Shown here: piece after piece, positions 20,598-28,827 of the stretch | How the letters are laid out: the number at the start of each line of letters is the position of its first letter | Numbering within the stretch: the stretch's first letter is position 1 | Assembly: GCA_903902855.1 (NCBI GenBank) | Contig: CAIUWK010000036.1 | Coordinates: forward strand, 1-62,679 | Length of the DNA: 62,679 nucleotides | Source: an uncultured Geobacter sp. | Lineage (GTDB): Bacteria > Desulfobacterota > Desulfuromonadia > Geobacterales > CAIOGM01 | Direction of reading: 5' to 3' | Program-made: the position numbers and the translations under genes | The notes under the pieces: generated by a model | Told to the model about the DNA's origin: nothing | Databases searched by the model: none | What the model saw: the letters and a program-made list of their open reading frames with translations, nothing else

Positions 20598-20972
20598 TTA
20601 CCACATCCATTTGATTGAGCCGCTCAACTTGGCTTTTTCAAGAGAGTCGTCCGAGGCGGCGGAAGGTTTGGCCGAAGGTTTGGCTACGGGTTCTACGACC
20701 TCCTGCTGTGGATTTGCCAGCCACACCGAACCATGGGAGCGAAGCGGCTCACGTTTACGGTTGATGACCGCAACAACAGTGACGCCTATCCCTCTGACGC
20801 CCGCGAGTTTTACGGCAATACCCGCTATCAGTTGAGTACTCAACGTAACAACGTGGCTCTTTTCGTCGTACTCCCCCTCTCCTCTCAGGAAAGATCCATC
20901 AGAAATCCTCACTTCGACCGGTACTGTCATAGCCGTTTGGCAAAGGGTTTCAAACCAATATCCGAAGAGCAA
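20598..20972 (-). CDS. hypothetical protein with probable TTG start
   Basis: A 124-residue product that I do not recognise. The core (VEVRISDGSFLRGEGEYDE and onward) looks like a small beta-rich domain, followed by a Pro/Ala/Lys linker and a C-terminal IKWMW. The first ATG (20930) has no ribosome site. A TTG at 20972 follows AAGGGGGTGA, one base from a full anti-Shine-Dalgarno match, so that start is preferred. It lies just upstream of tlyA on the same strand, ten bases away, and is probably co-transcribed. Confidence 0.5.
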   Translation of the reverse strand: MLFGYWFETLCQTAMTVPVEVRISDGSFLRGEGEYDEKSHVVTLSTQLIAGIAVKLAGVRGIGVTVVAVINRKREPLRSHGSVWLANPQQEVVEPVAKPSAKPSAASDDSLEKAKLSGSIKWMW

Positions 20973-21147
20973 ACCGTCACCCCCTTCCTCTGGCCGTGGA
21001 CCTTGCCATGCCTCCTTTCTATAAATTATCCCTTCTCCCCGGGAATTACAGCTGATGTTGTAGCACAATAGTCAAGAACTCTTGCATAATTTTTTCGTCT
21101 CGATTCGTCATCCGTTGCCGCAGGGGGACGGCACGCCGCGCCCCTGA

Positions 21148-23262
21148 TCATCCCATTAATTCCCACACCGTAACTTCCGACAGGGTGTGCTGGAATTTCC
21201 GCTTGTGCTCCCGGATGACGAAGGGGATCTCCCTGGGTTCGCCCACCAACCGGAAGCGAGGCTCCAGGACCTCCTTCAGCCCCTCCAGGGTGGTGAAATT
21301 CTCGCCGCCGAAACGGTATCCCCCCAGCCACTCCTCCCGTTTGGTGAACTCGGTCAGCCAAGTATAGGGTGAGGCGAGGACCAGGAACCCGCCGGGGTTC
21401 AGCCGCTGGGAGATCATCTCCAGAAAACGTTTGGGAGAGTAGAGCCGGTCGATGAGATTGGCCGCCAGGACCAGGTCGTAGCCGGTGAACTTTGTGGGGA
21501 GGTTGCAGGCATCTGCCTGATAAAACTCAACCTTGTGACGGACCCCGGCAAGCCCCAGCTCTTCCAGCCTCACCTCGTGATAGGAGACCAGCTCCCCCTC
21601 TTCGGGAAGAGCGTAGCGCAAGTGTCCCCGCTCCTGCATGTCCGCAGCCAGCCGGAAGAAGCGGGTGGAAAAATCCAGACCGGTGACCTGTTCGAAACAT
21701 CCGGCCAGCTCGAAGCTGGCCCGCCCCAGGGCGCATCCCAGATCCAAGGCCTTTCCTGCCGGGCGCCCTTCCATGAGAGTGCAGCAGAGTTTCGCCACCT
21801 GAACGCCGAAGTTGGGTACACCGAAATAGTCGGGACCGTAGTGAAAATGGCAGTATTGGGCCACCAGGGTGTCGGTCTCGTAGGCGTCATCCACAACCAC
21901 CACCGGCGCCTCGCTCTCCAGATAGCGGAAACCCGCATGCTGATAAAAGTGCCGCCGGAAGGCGTAGCGGGCATCCCGGGTCGCCTCATTCCCCGTGGAA
22001 ATCCAGGAGCCCCCCATGATGAGGTTGTGGCGGGTATCAAAGGTGGGGGTGGAGAAATCATCGTACCAGGGATGAATCTCGAAGCCGTCGAAGGGGTATA
22101 TGGGGCTCTCGGTCCACTGCCAGACATTGCCGATGACGTCATAGAAGTCGCCGAAGGGAAACCGGTCCACCGGGCAGGAGGAGGCGAATCGTTCCAGGTT
22201 GATGTTCCCCGGCGACTCGCTCCACCAGGGCTGATCCGGGATTTGGGCCAGGTCGCGGAACCGGTGGTACTCCTCTTCCGTGGGGAGACGGAGCGGCCTC
22301 CCCGTTCCGGCCGCTTTCCAGGCGCAGAACGCCTTGGCCTCCAGACAGTTCACCTCCACCGGCCAGTTCCACGGCATGGGAATGAGCTCCGCCATGGTCC
22401 GCAGGCAGAATGAGCCGTCGGCCCCCTTCAGCCAGAAGAGGGGAAATTGAGCCTCTTTGAAGCTCCGCCAGTTCCACCCCTCCTCCGTCCACCACTGCTC
22501 TTCACCATACCCCCCCGCGTCCACGAACTCCCTGAACTCGCCGTTGCTCACCAGAAACCGGGACGCCGCGAACTCCGGCACCTCCACCTCATGACGGCCA
22601 TACTCGTTGTCCCAGCCGTAGAGAGGATGAGTACGCTCCTTCCCCAGCCGGACCGTGCCGCCGGGTACAGGCAAGAGCTCGTTCACCGGAGGGAGGCCGG
22701 AGTCATGGCAGATCTCCCAGAGAGGGAGCGCTTGCACCTGATCAAGGGGAAGCTGACGGATGATCACCGAGGAGGTTTCCAGGTGAATCCGCTGGTGTTC
22801 GATCCCCATCATGATGGCCCAGAAGGGATCATTCCAATGGATGGGGAGCTTCAGCGGCAGGGTCAGGATGAGCTTCTCCAGGGCGGACCGGACCTCGTGG
22901 CGGTAGGCCAACACCTGCTCCGGGGTAGGCCAGTCATAATGAGCCTCGTTAAGGTCGTCCCAGGACATCTCGTCCACCCCCACGGCAAACATGGACTCAA
23001 AGCGGGGATTGATCCGCCGGGGAAGGATCTTGGCAATGACCAGCTTGTTGATGAAAAAGGTGGCGGTATGGCCGAAATAGAAGATAAGGGGATGGCGCAA
23101 CGGTTCGGCCCGGAGATAGAAGGCCTCGGGAGTGCGGAGGGTGTCGTAGAGCCGTTCGTCAATTTCGAAGGTTTTCCGGAAATAGTCGAGAATCTCGGCC
23201 CGTTTGGCCTCCGGCTCCCCCTCGTTCAGGATAATGGTTTTCGTACTGCGCAACGGGTCCAT
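21148..23262 (-). CDS. ovoA: OvoA, 5-histidylcysteine sulfoxide synthase with methyltransferase domain
   Basis: Catalyses the oxidative coupling of cysteine to histidine in ovothiol synthesis and, through its C-terminal domain, is thought to methylate the mercaptohistidine. The 704 residues show the full three-part layout. First is a DinB-like iron-binding domain with EHQRIHLET (about residues 153-161), the non-haem iron ligands. A formylglycine-enzyme-like domain follows at about 200-450 (NVWQWTESP, GGSWISTGNEATRDARYAFR). Last is a SAM methyltransferase domain with LDLGCALGRASFELA (about 504). The ATG at 23262 has an AGGAGG site. Ergothioneine-type EgtB lacks this C-terminal domain and is shorter, which favours OvoA. 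Confidence 0.9.
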   Translation of the reverse strand: MDPLRSTKTIILNEGEPEAKRAEILDYFRKTFEIDERLYDTLRTPEAFYLRAEPLRHPLIFYFGHTATFFINKLVIAKILPRRINPRFESMFAVGVDEMSWDDLNEAHYDWPTPEQVLAYRHEVRSALEKLILTLPLKLPIHWNDPFWAIMMGIEHQRIHLETSSVIIRQLPLDQVQALPLWEICHDSGLPPVNELLPVPGGTVRLGKERTHPLYGWDNEYGRHEVEVPEFAASRFLVSNGEFREFVDAGGYGEEQWWTEEGWNWRSFKEAQFPLFWLKGADGSFCLRTMAELIPMPWNWPVEVNCLEAKAFCAWKAAGTGRPLRLPTEEEYHRFRDLAQIPDQPWWSESPGNINLERFASSCPVDRFPFGDFYDVIGNVWQWTESPIYPFDGFEIHPWYDDFSTPTFDTRHNLIMGGSWISTGNEATRDARYAFRRHFYQHAGFRYLESEAPVVVVDDAYETDTLVAQYCHFHYGPDYFGVPNFGVQVAKLCCTLMEGRPAGKALDLGCALGRASFELAGCFEQVTGLDFSTRFFRLAADMQERGHLRYALPEEGELVSYHEVRLEELGLAGVRHKVEFYQADACNLPTKFTGYDLVLAANLIDRLYSPKRFLEMISQRLNPGGFLVLASPYTWLTEFTKREEWLGGYRFGGENFTTLEGLKEVLEPRFRLVGEPREIPFVIREHKRKFQHTLSEVTVWELMG

Positions 23263-23292
23263 GGTTCCCTCCTGGAATAATTCCATAAGTAT

Positions 23293-23324
23293 TAAGGCTA
23301 AAGAGTGAAGGCTGAAGGTTAAAC
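23293..23324. repeat. GGCTAAA/GGCTGAA intergenic repeat
   Basis: Tandem degenerate units AAGGCTAAAG, GAAGGCTG and AAGGTTAAA lie just upstream of ovoA, in the same family as the repeat at 13062 but on the opposite strand. Confidence 0.5.
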
Positions 23325-23374
23325 CCGTCTCGTATATGTCGCCTTTATTGATTTTGCAGTGGTTTTCCTGATAC

Positions 23375-23421
23375 TCTTCAGCCTATCAACCTGAGTAGCC
23401 TCAACCTCGACCTGAACCTTG
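23375..23421. repeat. GGTTGAGG/GGTTCAGG intergenic repeat overlapping a stop codon
   Basis: On the minus strand the units GGTTCAGG, TCGAGGTTGAGG and CTCAGGTTGATAGG run from the end of the second Uma2 gene into the spacer. They encode the last residues of that gene (GSGRG) and its stop. Confidence 0.5.
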
Positions 23422-23991
23422 GCTCGCCACTGGCAGCTCCTTCTCGAAGATCTCCCACAGGTTCAGGGTCAGCTCAGGGAAGAGTTGCAGGGTAAGAGGT
23501 TCCGACCAGTCGAAGATCTCCGGGCTACCGTACCGTCCGTCCACGATGAGATAGCGGTCGACGGTATCGGCCAGCGGATCGACTATGAGGTACTCTTTCA
23601 CCCCGAAGCTTTCGTAGAGCCCCTTTTTCAGCCGCCGGTCCCGGAGACTTGTCGATGGAGAGAGGATCTCGATCACCAGGTCGGGAACCCCCTGAATATT
23701 GGCGCCGGTCAGCTTGTTGGGATCACACACGACAACCATATCGGGCTGAACGACATTCTCATCATCAAAAACCACATCCGTGGGAGCAATGAACGGACGA
23801 CACGATGTACCCCGCAGGAAGAGGTGGAACAGAGCAAAGATGTTCCCGATAATCGCTTGATGGCGCAATGTGGGCGCCGGCGACATGTTGTACGCCTCGC
23901 CGTCGATGATCTCCCACCGCTGATCATCATCCCAGGTCAAATAATCGGCATATGTCCATTTCTGTGCCGACTGGTACGCCAACGGTCCCAT
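23401..23991 (-). CDS. Uma2 family (DUF820) putative nuclease
   Basis: A second Uma2-family protein, 196 residues, similar in plan to the one in the trp operon: QRWEIIDGEAYNMSPAPT, NVVQPDMVVVCDPNKL, VPDLVIEILSPSTSLRD and KEYLIVDPLADTVDRY. The conserved QPD and EILSPST elements of the PD-(D/E)XK-type core are present. The ATG at 23991 follows an AAGGAG site at good spacing. Its C-terminus appears to have been set by an intergenic repeat. It lies between ovoA and recG on the same strand. The biological role of the family is unknown. Confidence 0.87.
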   Translation of the reverse strand: MGPLAYQSAQKWTYADYLTWDDDQRWEIIDGEAYNMSPAPTLRHQAIIGNIFALFHLFLRGTSCRPFIAPTDVVFDDENVVQPDMVVVCDPNKLTGANIQGVPDLVIEILSPSTSLRDRRLKKGLYESFGVKEYLIVDPLADTVDRYLIVDGRYGSPEIFDWSEPLTLQLFPELTLNLWEIFEKELPVASQGSGRG

Positions 23992-24092
23992 AACAGACTC
24001 CTTCGTCTTTTCGAGCAGGCTCGCCGTAAAATACCATAAACTTGGTGAGATGTAACCATTCAGCACGTTGCAGTGATCAGACAGTTTTCTCC

Positions 24093-26402
24093 CTACGCGA
24101 TCCCCGCCAGTTCCAGCCGCCCACCCCACCGCCGGATGAGCTCCGCCATGAGCCGGGGATTAGCCCGCCCCAGATCCGGGTTGGCCTCCACCAGGGCAAA
24201 CGCCTCCTTGCGGGCCTCTTCCAGGATGCGGCCGTCGCGCAGGATATTCCCCACCCGGAAGTCGGGAAGGCCGGCCTGCCGCACCCCCAGAAAATCGCCG
24301 GGACCGCGAATCTGGAGATCCGCCTCGGCGATCCGGAAACCGTCGGTGCTCTCCACCATGACCTGGAGCCGTCGACGGGCCTCTTCGGTCCGCTTGGGGC
24401 CGGCCAGCAGGATGCAGCGGGAGTGGGCGCTCCCCCGCCCCACCCTCCCCCGAAGCTGGTGGAGTTGGGAAAGACCGAATCGCTCGGCATGCTCCACTAG
24501 CATCACCGAAGCATTGGGAACATCGATTCCCACCTCGATGACGGTGGTGGCCACCAGAATGTCCAGCTCCCGCTCCTTGAAGGAGCGCATGACCGACTCC
24601 TTCTCCTCCGGCTTCAGCCGACCATGAAGAAGCCCGATGCGCAAATCAGGAAAAATCTCCAACCGGAGCTGCTCCTCCATCTGGGTGGCGGCCTTCAGGT
24701 CGCTCTTCTCCGACTCCTCCACCAGGGGATAGACCACATAGGCCTGCCGCCCGGCAACAATCTCGTCGCGTATGAGCTGGTAGACCTGCTCCCTGTGTGA
24801 TTCCGAGCGGACAGTCGTCTGAATGGGGGTGCGCCCCGGCGGAAGCTCGTCGATGACGGAGAGGGAGAGGTCGCCGAAAACCGTCATGGCCAGGGTCCGG
24901 GGGATGGGGGTGGCGGTCATGACCAGGATATGAGGATTGGTTCCCTTTTTCTTCAGAAGTCCCCGCTGGAGGACCCCAAAACGGTGCTGTTCATCGATGA
25001 CCCCCAGCCCCAGCCGATTGAACTCCACCCGCTCCTGGATCACCGCATGGGTGCCGATGACGATCTGCGCCCGCCCTTGGGCGATCTCCGCCAGAGGCCC
25101 GGCCCCCTTCTTCCCCCGCAGCGACGCCGAGGTGACGAGGGCCACCGTCACCCCCACCTGCTCGCACCAGCGATGGATGGTCAAATAGTGCTGCTCCGCC
25201 AGCAGTTCCGTGGGGGCCATGATGGCCACCTGGAAGTCATTCTCCACCGCCACCAGAGCCGCCATGAGCGCCACGATGGTCTTGCCGCTCCCCACGTCCC
25301 CCTGCACCAGCCGGTGCATGGGGTGTGGCGCCATGAGATCCGCCTTGATCTCCGAGAGGACCCGGCGCTGGGCCCCCGTGAGATGAAAGGGGAGGAGCTT
25401 CAGGAGCTCCCGGGTGTAGCGGTGGGTCACGCTGAAGGGGATCCCCTCTTCCAGGGCAACCCCTTGCCGTTTCAGTGCCATCCCCAGTTCCAGGAAAAAG
25501 AAGTCGTCGAACACCAGGGTCCGGTGCCCGGCTGTGGCCGCCTGCTCCAGCAGCCGGAGATCGGCGTCACTCTCCGGGAAATGAACCTGACGGAGCGCCT
25601 GGTCAAGGGGGAGGAGCTCCTGCCGCCGGATGATCTCGGGGGGGAGCACTTCGTCCAGATGTCCAGCGTGGAGTTCCACGATCTCCTTCATGATCTTGCG
25701 CAGGGAGTTCTGATGGAGTCCCTCGGTGAGGGGATAGACGGGGAGTATCCGTCCGAAGTTCAGAGGGTCCTTCTCCATGAGCCCGGCCGGCGTCTCCCCC
25801 TCGGCCAGCCACTCCACTTCCGGATGATGCACCTCCCGCTGATAACCGAATTGGGTCACCTCACCGGTGAAGAGCCCCCTGCGCCCCTCGCGCCAGCTGT
25901 TGGTCATGTACCGGACATTGGAGCGAAACCACTTGCAGGTGATGGAGCCGCTCTCGTCGCCGATAACCGCCTCGAAAAAGTTTCTCCCCCCCGTACTCTG
26001 TCGGCTCCCGGAGGAGAGAATCGTCCCCGAAAAGGTCACCAGCGAGCCGGGGCAAAGCGCCACGATTTTCTGCAGTTCCCGTCGGTCCTCGTACCGATGG
26101 GGGACCAGGTAGAGAGCATCCTCCACCGTGGTAATATTCAGCCTGGAGAGGGTCTCTGCAAGTTTGGGCCCCACCCCTCGAATAAACTGGATGGGGGTTT
26201 CCAGGTTCTTCCGGTTGGCGGCCTCACGAAAGCTGCTGGTGGGGGATGCCACGCGGGTCGGCTGATGTCTGCGGAGGATGACGCCCCCCTCCCCCGGCTC
26301 CACGGCAAGCTGGTCGCCGGGACGGAGCCCCAACCGCTCAAGGAGCTCTTCGGGAAGGGGCAGACTGTTATCGGGGGAAATGGTCAGGAGAGTGATTGGC
26401 AT
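24093..26402 (-). CDS. recG: ATP-dependent DNA helicase RecG with N-terminal AbrB-like extension
   Basis: Branch-migrating superfamily 2 helicase that reverses stalled forks and processes recombination intermediates. The 769 residues include a wedge/OB region (about 90-230), Walker A GDVGSGKT (about 368), the DEQHRFGVLQR box (about 468), VMTATPIPRT and LRGRVGRG. The first 45 residues or so are unusual: PEELLERLGLRPGDQLAVEP followed by GGVILRR resembles a SpoVT/AbrB swapped-hairpin domain, like the DNA-binding half of MazE antitoxins. Nothing suggests a frameshift or a separate gene. The ATG is the first Met in the frame. It diverges from lexA. Confidence 0.93.
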   Translation of the reverse strand: MPITLLTISPDNSLPLPEELLERLGLRPGDQLAVEPGEGGVILRRHQPTRVASPTSSFREAANRKNLETPIQFIRGVGPKLAETLSRLNITTVEDALYLVPHRYEDRRELQKIVALCPGSLVTFSGTILSSGSRQSTGGRNFFEAVIGDESGSITCKWFRSNVRYMTNSWREGRRGLFTGEVTQFGYQREVHHPEVEWLAEGETPAGLMEKDPLNFGRILPVYPLTEGLHQNSLRKIMKEIVELHAGHLDEVLPPEIIRRQELLPLDQALRQVHFPESDADLRLLEQAATAGHRTLVFDDFFFLELGMALKRQGVALEEGIPFSVTHRYTRELLKLLPFHLTGAQRRVLSEIKADLMAPHPMHRLVQGDVGSGKTIVALMAALVAVENDFQVAIMAPTELLAEQHYLTIHRWCEQVGVTVALVTSASLRGKKGAGPLAEIAQGRAQIVIGTHAVIQERVEFNRLGLGVIDEQHRFGVLQRGLLKKKGTNPHILVMTATPIPRTLAMTVFGDLSLSVIDELPPGRTPIQTTVRSESHREQVYQLIRDEIVAGRQAYVVYPLVEESEKSDLKAATQMEEQLRLEIFPDLRIGLLHGRLKPEEKESVMRSFKERELDILVATTVIEVGIDVPNASVMLVEHAERFGLSQLHQLRGRVGRGSAHSRCILLAGPKRTEEARRRLQVMVESTDGFRIAEADLQIRGPGDFLGVRQAGLPDFRVGNILRDGRILEEARKEAFALVEANPDLGRANPRLMAELIRRWGGRLELAGIA

Positions 26403-26481
26403 AAGTTTGGCAAATGTAATGCAGACGGAAGGTTACGTCAACAGATTACATCCGACGCCCCGACTCATGACCATCTCCCCC

Positions 26482-26510
26482 TTGACAGGAAGGCCCGGCT
26501 CCGGCATAGT
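26482..26510 (+). promoter_or_regulatory. sigma-70 promoter of lexA
   Basis: Consensus TTGACA (26482-26487), a 17-base spacer and CATAGT (26505-26510). The -10 element overlaps the dyad at 26507-26526. Confidence 0.65.
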
Positions 26511-26526
26511 GCTCAAAAGAACACTA
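26507..26526 (+). promoter_or_regulatory. putative LexA operator (dyad)
   Basis: TAGTGCTC and GAACACTA form an 8-bp inverted repeat with one mismatch around AAAA, overlapping the -10 element and lying 17 bases before the lexA start. Position and symmetry fit an autoregulatory operator. It does not match the GGTT-type LexA box I recall for Geobacter LexA, so it may mark a LexA with altered specificity. Confidence 0.55.
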
Positions 26527-26542
26527 CTACCGGAGCACGATC

Positions 26543-27199
26543 ATGAACGAACTTACTCCCCGCCAGCAGAAGGTTTTGGAGTTCCTCGGTCGCCACCTGC
26601 GACAGCACGGCTTTCCCCCTACCCTCCGGGACATCGCGGCTCACCTGGGGGTTGCCAGCACCTTCGGGGTCACGCGGCATCTGGACGCCCTGGAGAAGAA
26701 GGGGTGGATTCGCCGTCAGGCCGGCGGCTCCCGGGGGATAACCCTCCTGCAGCAGAGCGGATCGGGCAGCTACCATGAGGAGAGCGAGCGGATCATTCAC
26801 AGCGACGAGCAGTTCTCCGTCTTCCTTCCGGTGGTCGGGACCGTCCGGGCCGGAGTGCCCCAGCCGCCGGTGGCGGACATCCAGGAGTACCGGTCAGTGG
26901 ATCGCTCCCTCGCCCGGGCCGGCGCCGCCTACTTCCTCCGGGTCAAGGGAGATTCCATGATCAACGCCGGGGTGCTGGAGGGGGACCTGGCCATCATCCG
27001 CCCCCAACCTTTTGCCGAGAACCGGGACATGGTGGTGGCACTGGTGGACGGCGAGGCCACACTAAAATGGTTCTTCCATGAGGGAAACCGGATTCGTCTC
27101 CAGCCGGCCAATCCCAACATGGCGCCGATCTTCGTCACCCCGGACCGGGAGGTGACCATCGTGGGGAAGGTGGTGGGGCTCTACCGCCCCCTGGTGTAG
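26543..27199 (+). CDS. lexA: LexA family SOS repressor
   Basis: Represses SOS genes until RecA filaments trigger self-cleavage. The 218 residues show a winged helix-turn-helix (LTPRQQKVLEFLGRHLRQHG, then GVASTFGVTRHLDALEKKGW), a short linker, and the peptidase domain with the cleavage site RAG in VGTVRAGVP, the catalytic Ser in KGDSMINAG and Lys in EATLKW. A GGAG site precedes the ATG. It is followed three bases later by a small conserved gene and then dinB, which together form a mutagenesis cassette probably under LexA control. Confidence 0.94.
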   Translation: MNELTPRQQKVLEFLGRHLRQHGFPPTLRDIAAHLGVASTFGVTRHLDALEKKGWIRRQAGGSRGITLLQQSGSGSYHEESERIIHSDEQFSVFLPVVGTVRAGVPQPPVADIQEYRSVDRSLARAGAAYFLRVKGDSMINAGVLEGDLAIIRPQPFAENRDMVVALVDGEATLKWFFHEGNRIRLQPANPNMAPIFVTPDREVTIVGKVVGLYRPLV

Positions 27200-27201
27200 C
27201 C

Positions 27202-27447
27202 ATGGAACGGATCAGGGAACCCATCCGCATCGCCGCCGTCTTCACGCCCGGGCAACGGCTCAAACCGGTCTGGTTCGACTGGCGCCGCCGTCAGCACCGG
27301 ATACTGGAAACCACCTATACCTGGCAGGAACAGGTGGGGACTACGACCTTTCTCCACTTCTCGGTGACCGACGGGGGGGCGCTCTATGAACTGGTCTACA
27401 ACACGGCGGAGCAGAGCTGGCTGTTGAACGGGGTGGAGGCGAAATGA
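27202..27447 (+). CDS. small protein of the lexA-dinB cassette (DUF6504-like)
   Basis: An 81-residue basic protein with a central FDWRRRQHRILETTYTW segment and a C-terminal YELVYNTAEQSWLLNGV. The plan resembles small proteins (DUF6504 type) found next to DinB polymerase genes, but the match is by eye only. It starts three bases after the lexA stop and ends one base before the dinB ATG, so translation is likely coupled. A role with the error-prone polymerase is inferred from position alone. Confidence 0.7.
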   Translation: MERIREPIRIAAVFTPGQRLKPVWFDWRRRQHRILETTYTWQEQVGTTTFLHFSVTDGGALYELVYNTAEQSWLLNGVEAK

Positions 27448-27448
27448 G

Positions 27449-28684
27449 ATGGTCCGCACCATTCTCCACATCGACATGAACGCCTACTTTGCGTCGGTGG
27501 AGCAGCAGAGCACGCCGGCGCTGCGGGGGAAGCCCATCGCCGTGGTGGGGGCCGGCCACCGCACGGTCATCACCACTTGCTCCTACGAGGCCCGGGCCAG
27601 GGGGGTCAAGACCGGCATGGCCATCTGGGAGGGGAAGCGCTGCTGTCCGGAGCTGATCATCGTCATTGCCGACAACCGGAAATACACCGACACCTCCCGG
27701 CGGATCATGACCATGATGCGCGAGTATACCCCCCTGGTCCAGGTCTTCTCCATTGACGAAGCCTTCATGGATGTCACCGGCTCCCTGGCGCTGTTCGGCC
27801 CGGCGGAAAACATTGCCTATCAGATCAAATCCCGGATTCGCTTCCAGTTCGGCCTCACCTGCTCCATCGGCATCGCCCCCAACAAACTCCTGGCCAAGCT
27901 GGCCTCGGAGATGCAAAAGCCCGACGGACTCACCGTCATCACTCCGGATCAGGTGGCCGCAGTCATGGAGAAGAGTCCCATCGAGGAGCTCTGCGGCATC
28001 GGCAACAAGAGTATGCGCCAGTTGAATCTGCTGGGGATTCACACCTGCGGCCAGCTGGGGCGCTACCCGGTGGCTGTTCTCTCCCGAAAGTTCGGTATCA
28101 TCGGCCAACAACTGCACCGGATGGGTCAGGGGATGGATGATTCCCCGGTGATTCCCGATGAGGAGGCCGAACCGGTGAAGTCAGTGGGGCACAGCATGAC
28201 TCTCCCCCAGGACGTGGATTCCCGGGAGGAGATCCTGCGCTACCTGTTACAGCTTTCGGAGATGGTGGGGAGGCGGGCGAGACGTTACGGAGTGGCCGGC
28301 AGGACCGTGGGACTCTACGTGAGATACGCCGACTTCGATTCCAGTTTCAACAAACAGCAGACTCTGCATGCCCCCAGCAACCTCACCGACGACATCTTCC
28401 GCTCCGTCCTGGCCATTCTGGACACGGTAACACTCCCCCAGCCGGTGCGGCTCTTGGGGGTGAGGATCACCAATCTCCGTCATCAGGGGGATCAGCAGTT
28501 GCCCCTCTTCCCACAGGAGCGGCGGAAGGTTCTGGCGACTCTGGCCATGGATGCGATCAATGCCCGGTTCGGCGACAAGGTGACCTTCGGCACCCTGCTG
28601 GTGGGGGAGGAGAGCGTAAGAGGCTCCCACGTCATCTCTCCGGCCTGGCGACCGGAGGGGATTCGCTGCGTCGATGTGCAGTGA
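27449..28684 (+). CDS. dinB: DNA polymerase IV (Y family)
   Basis: Error-prone translesion polymerase. The 411 residues show the metal-binding HIDMNAYFASVEQ (about residues 6-18), SIDEAFMDVT (about 101-110), the helix-hairpin-helix region with ELCGIGNKSM, and a little-finger domain at the C-terminus. Both catalytic acidic motifs are intact. No clear beta-clamp motif was picked out at the C-terminus. It ends the lexA cassette and is followed by a strong hairpin. Confidence 0.94.
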   Translation: MVRTILHIDMNAYFASVEQQSTPALRGKPIAVVGAGHRTVITTCSYEARARGVKTGMAIWEGKRCCPELIIVIADNRKYTDTSRRIMTMMREYTPLVQVFSIDEAFMDVTGSLALFGPAENIAYQIKSRIRFQFGLTCSIGIAPNKLLAKLASEMQKPDGLTVITPDQVAAVMEKSPIEELCGIGNKSMRQLNLLGIHTCGQLGRYPVAVLSRKFGIIGQQLHRMGQGMDDSPVIPDEEAEPVKSVGHSMTLPQDVDSREEILRYLLQLSEMVGRRARRYGVAGRTVGLYVRYADFDSSFNKQQTLHAPSNLTDDIFRSVLAILDTVTLPQPVRLLGVRITNLRHQGDQQLPLFPQERRKVLATLAMDAINARFGDKVTFGTLLVGEESVRGSHVISPAWRPEGIRCVDVQ

Positions 28685-28686
28685 AT

Positions 28687-28741
28687 GTCCCCCTCCCCTT
28701 CTCTTCCGGTCCCTTGGGAGAGAGGGGCAGGGTGAGGAGAA
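28687..28741. repeat. CCCTCTCCC...GGGAGAGGG-type intergenic repeat
   Basis: The stretch after dinB, with CCTCCCCTTCTC, TTGGGAGAGAGGGGCAGGG and TGAGGAGAAA, belongs to a widespread family of pyrimidine/purine hairpins. A second copy in the opposite orientation lies at 48616-48652. Confidence 0.5.
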
Positions 28742-28754
28742 AAGAGGAATAAAA

Positions 28755-28790
28755 CAACAAACGGCACCCCACGAAGGGTGCCGTTTGTTG
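28755..28790 (+). terminator. 15-bp hairpin between convergent dinB and Tim44-like gene
   Basis: CAACAAACGGCACCC pairs perfectly with GGGTGCCGTTTGTTG around a 6-base loop. There is no clean T-run on the plus strand, but the A-rich side gives a partial one on the minus strand. It probably ends transcription from both sides. Confidence 0.75.
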
Positions 28791-28827
28791 TGGTGGGAAG
28801 TTACTGCGGTATTTTTCTTGTGACCGG

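Noticed and set aside
24930..26546. 538-codon plus-strand frame opposite recG
   Set aside because: Antisense shadow of recG; runs into the lexA start and has no domain.
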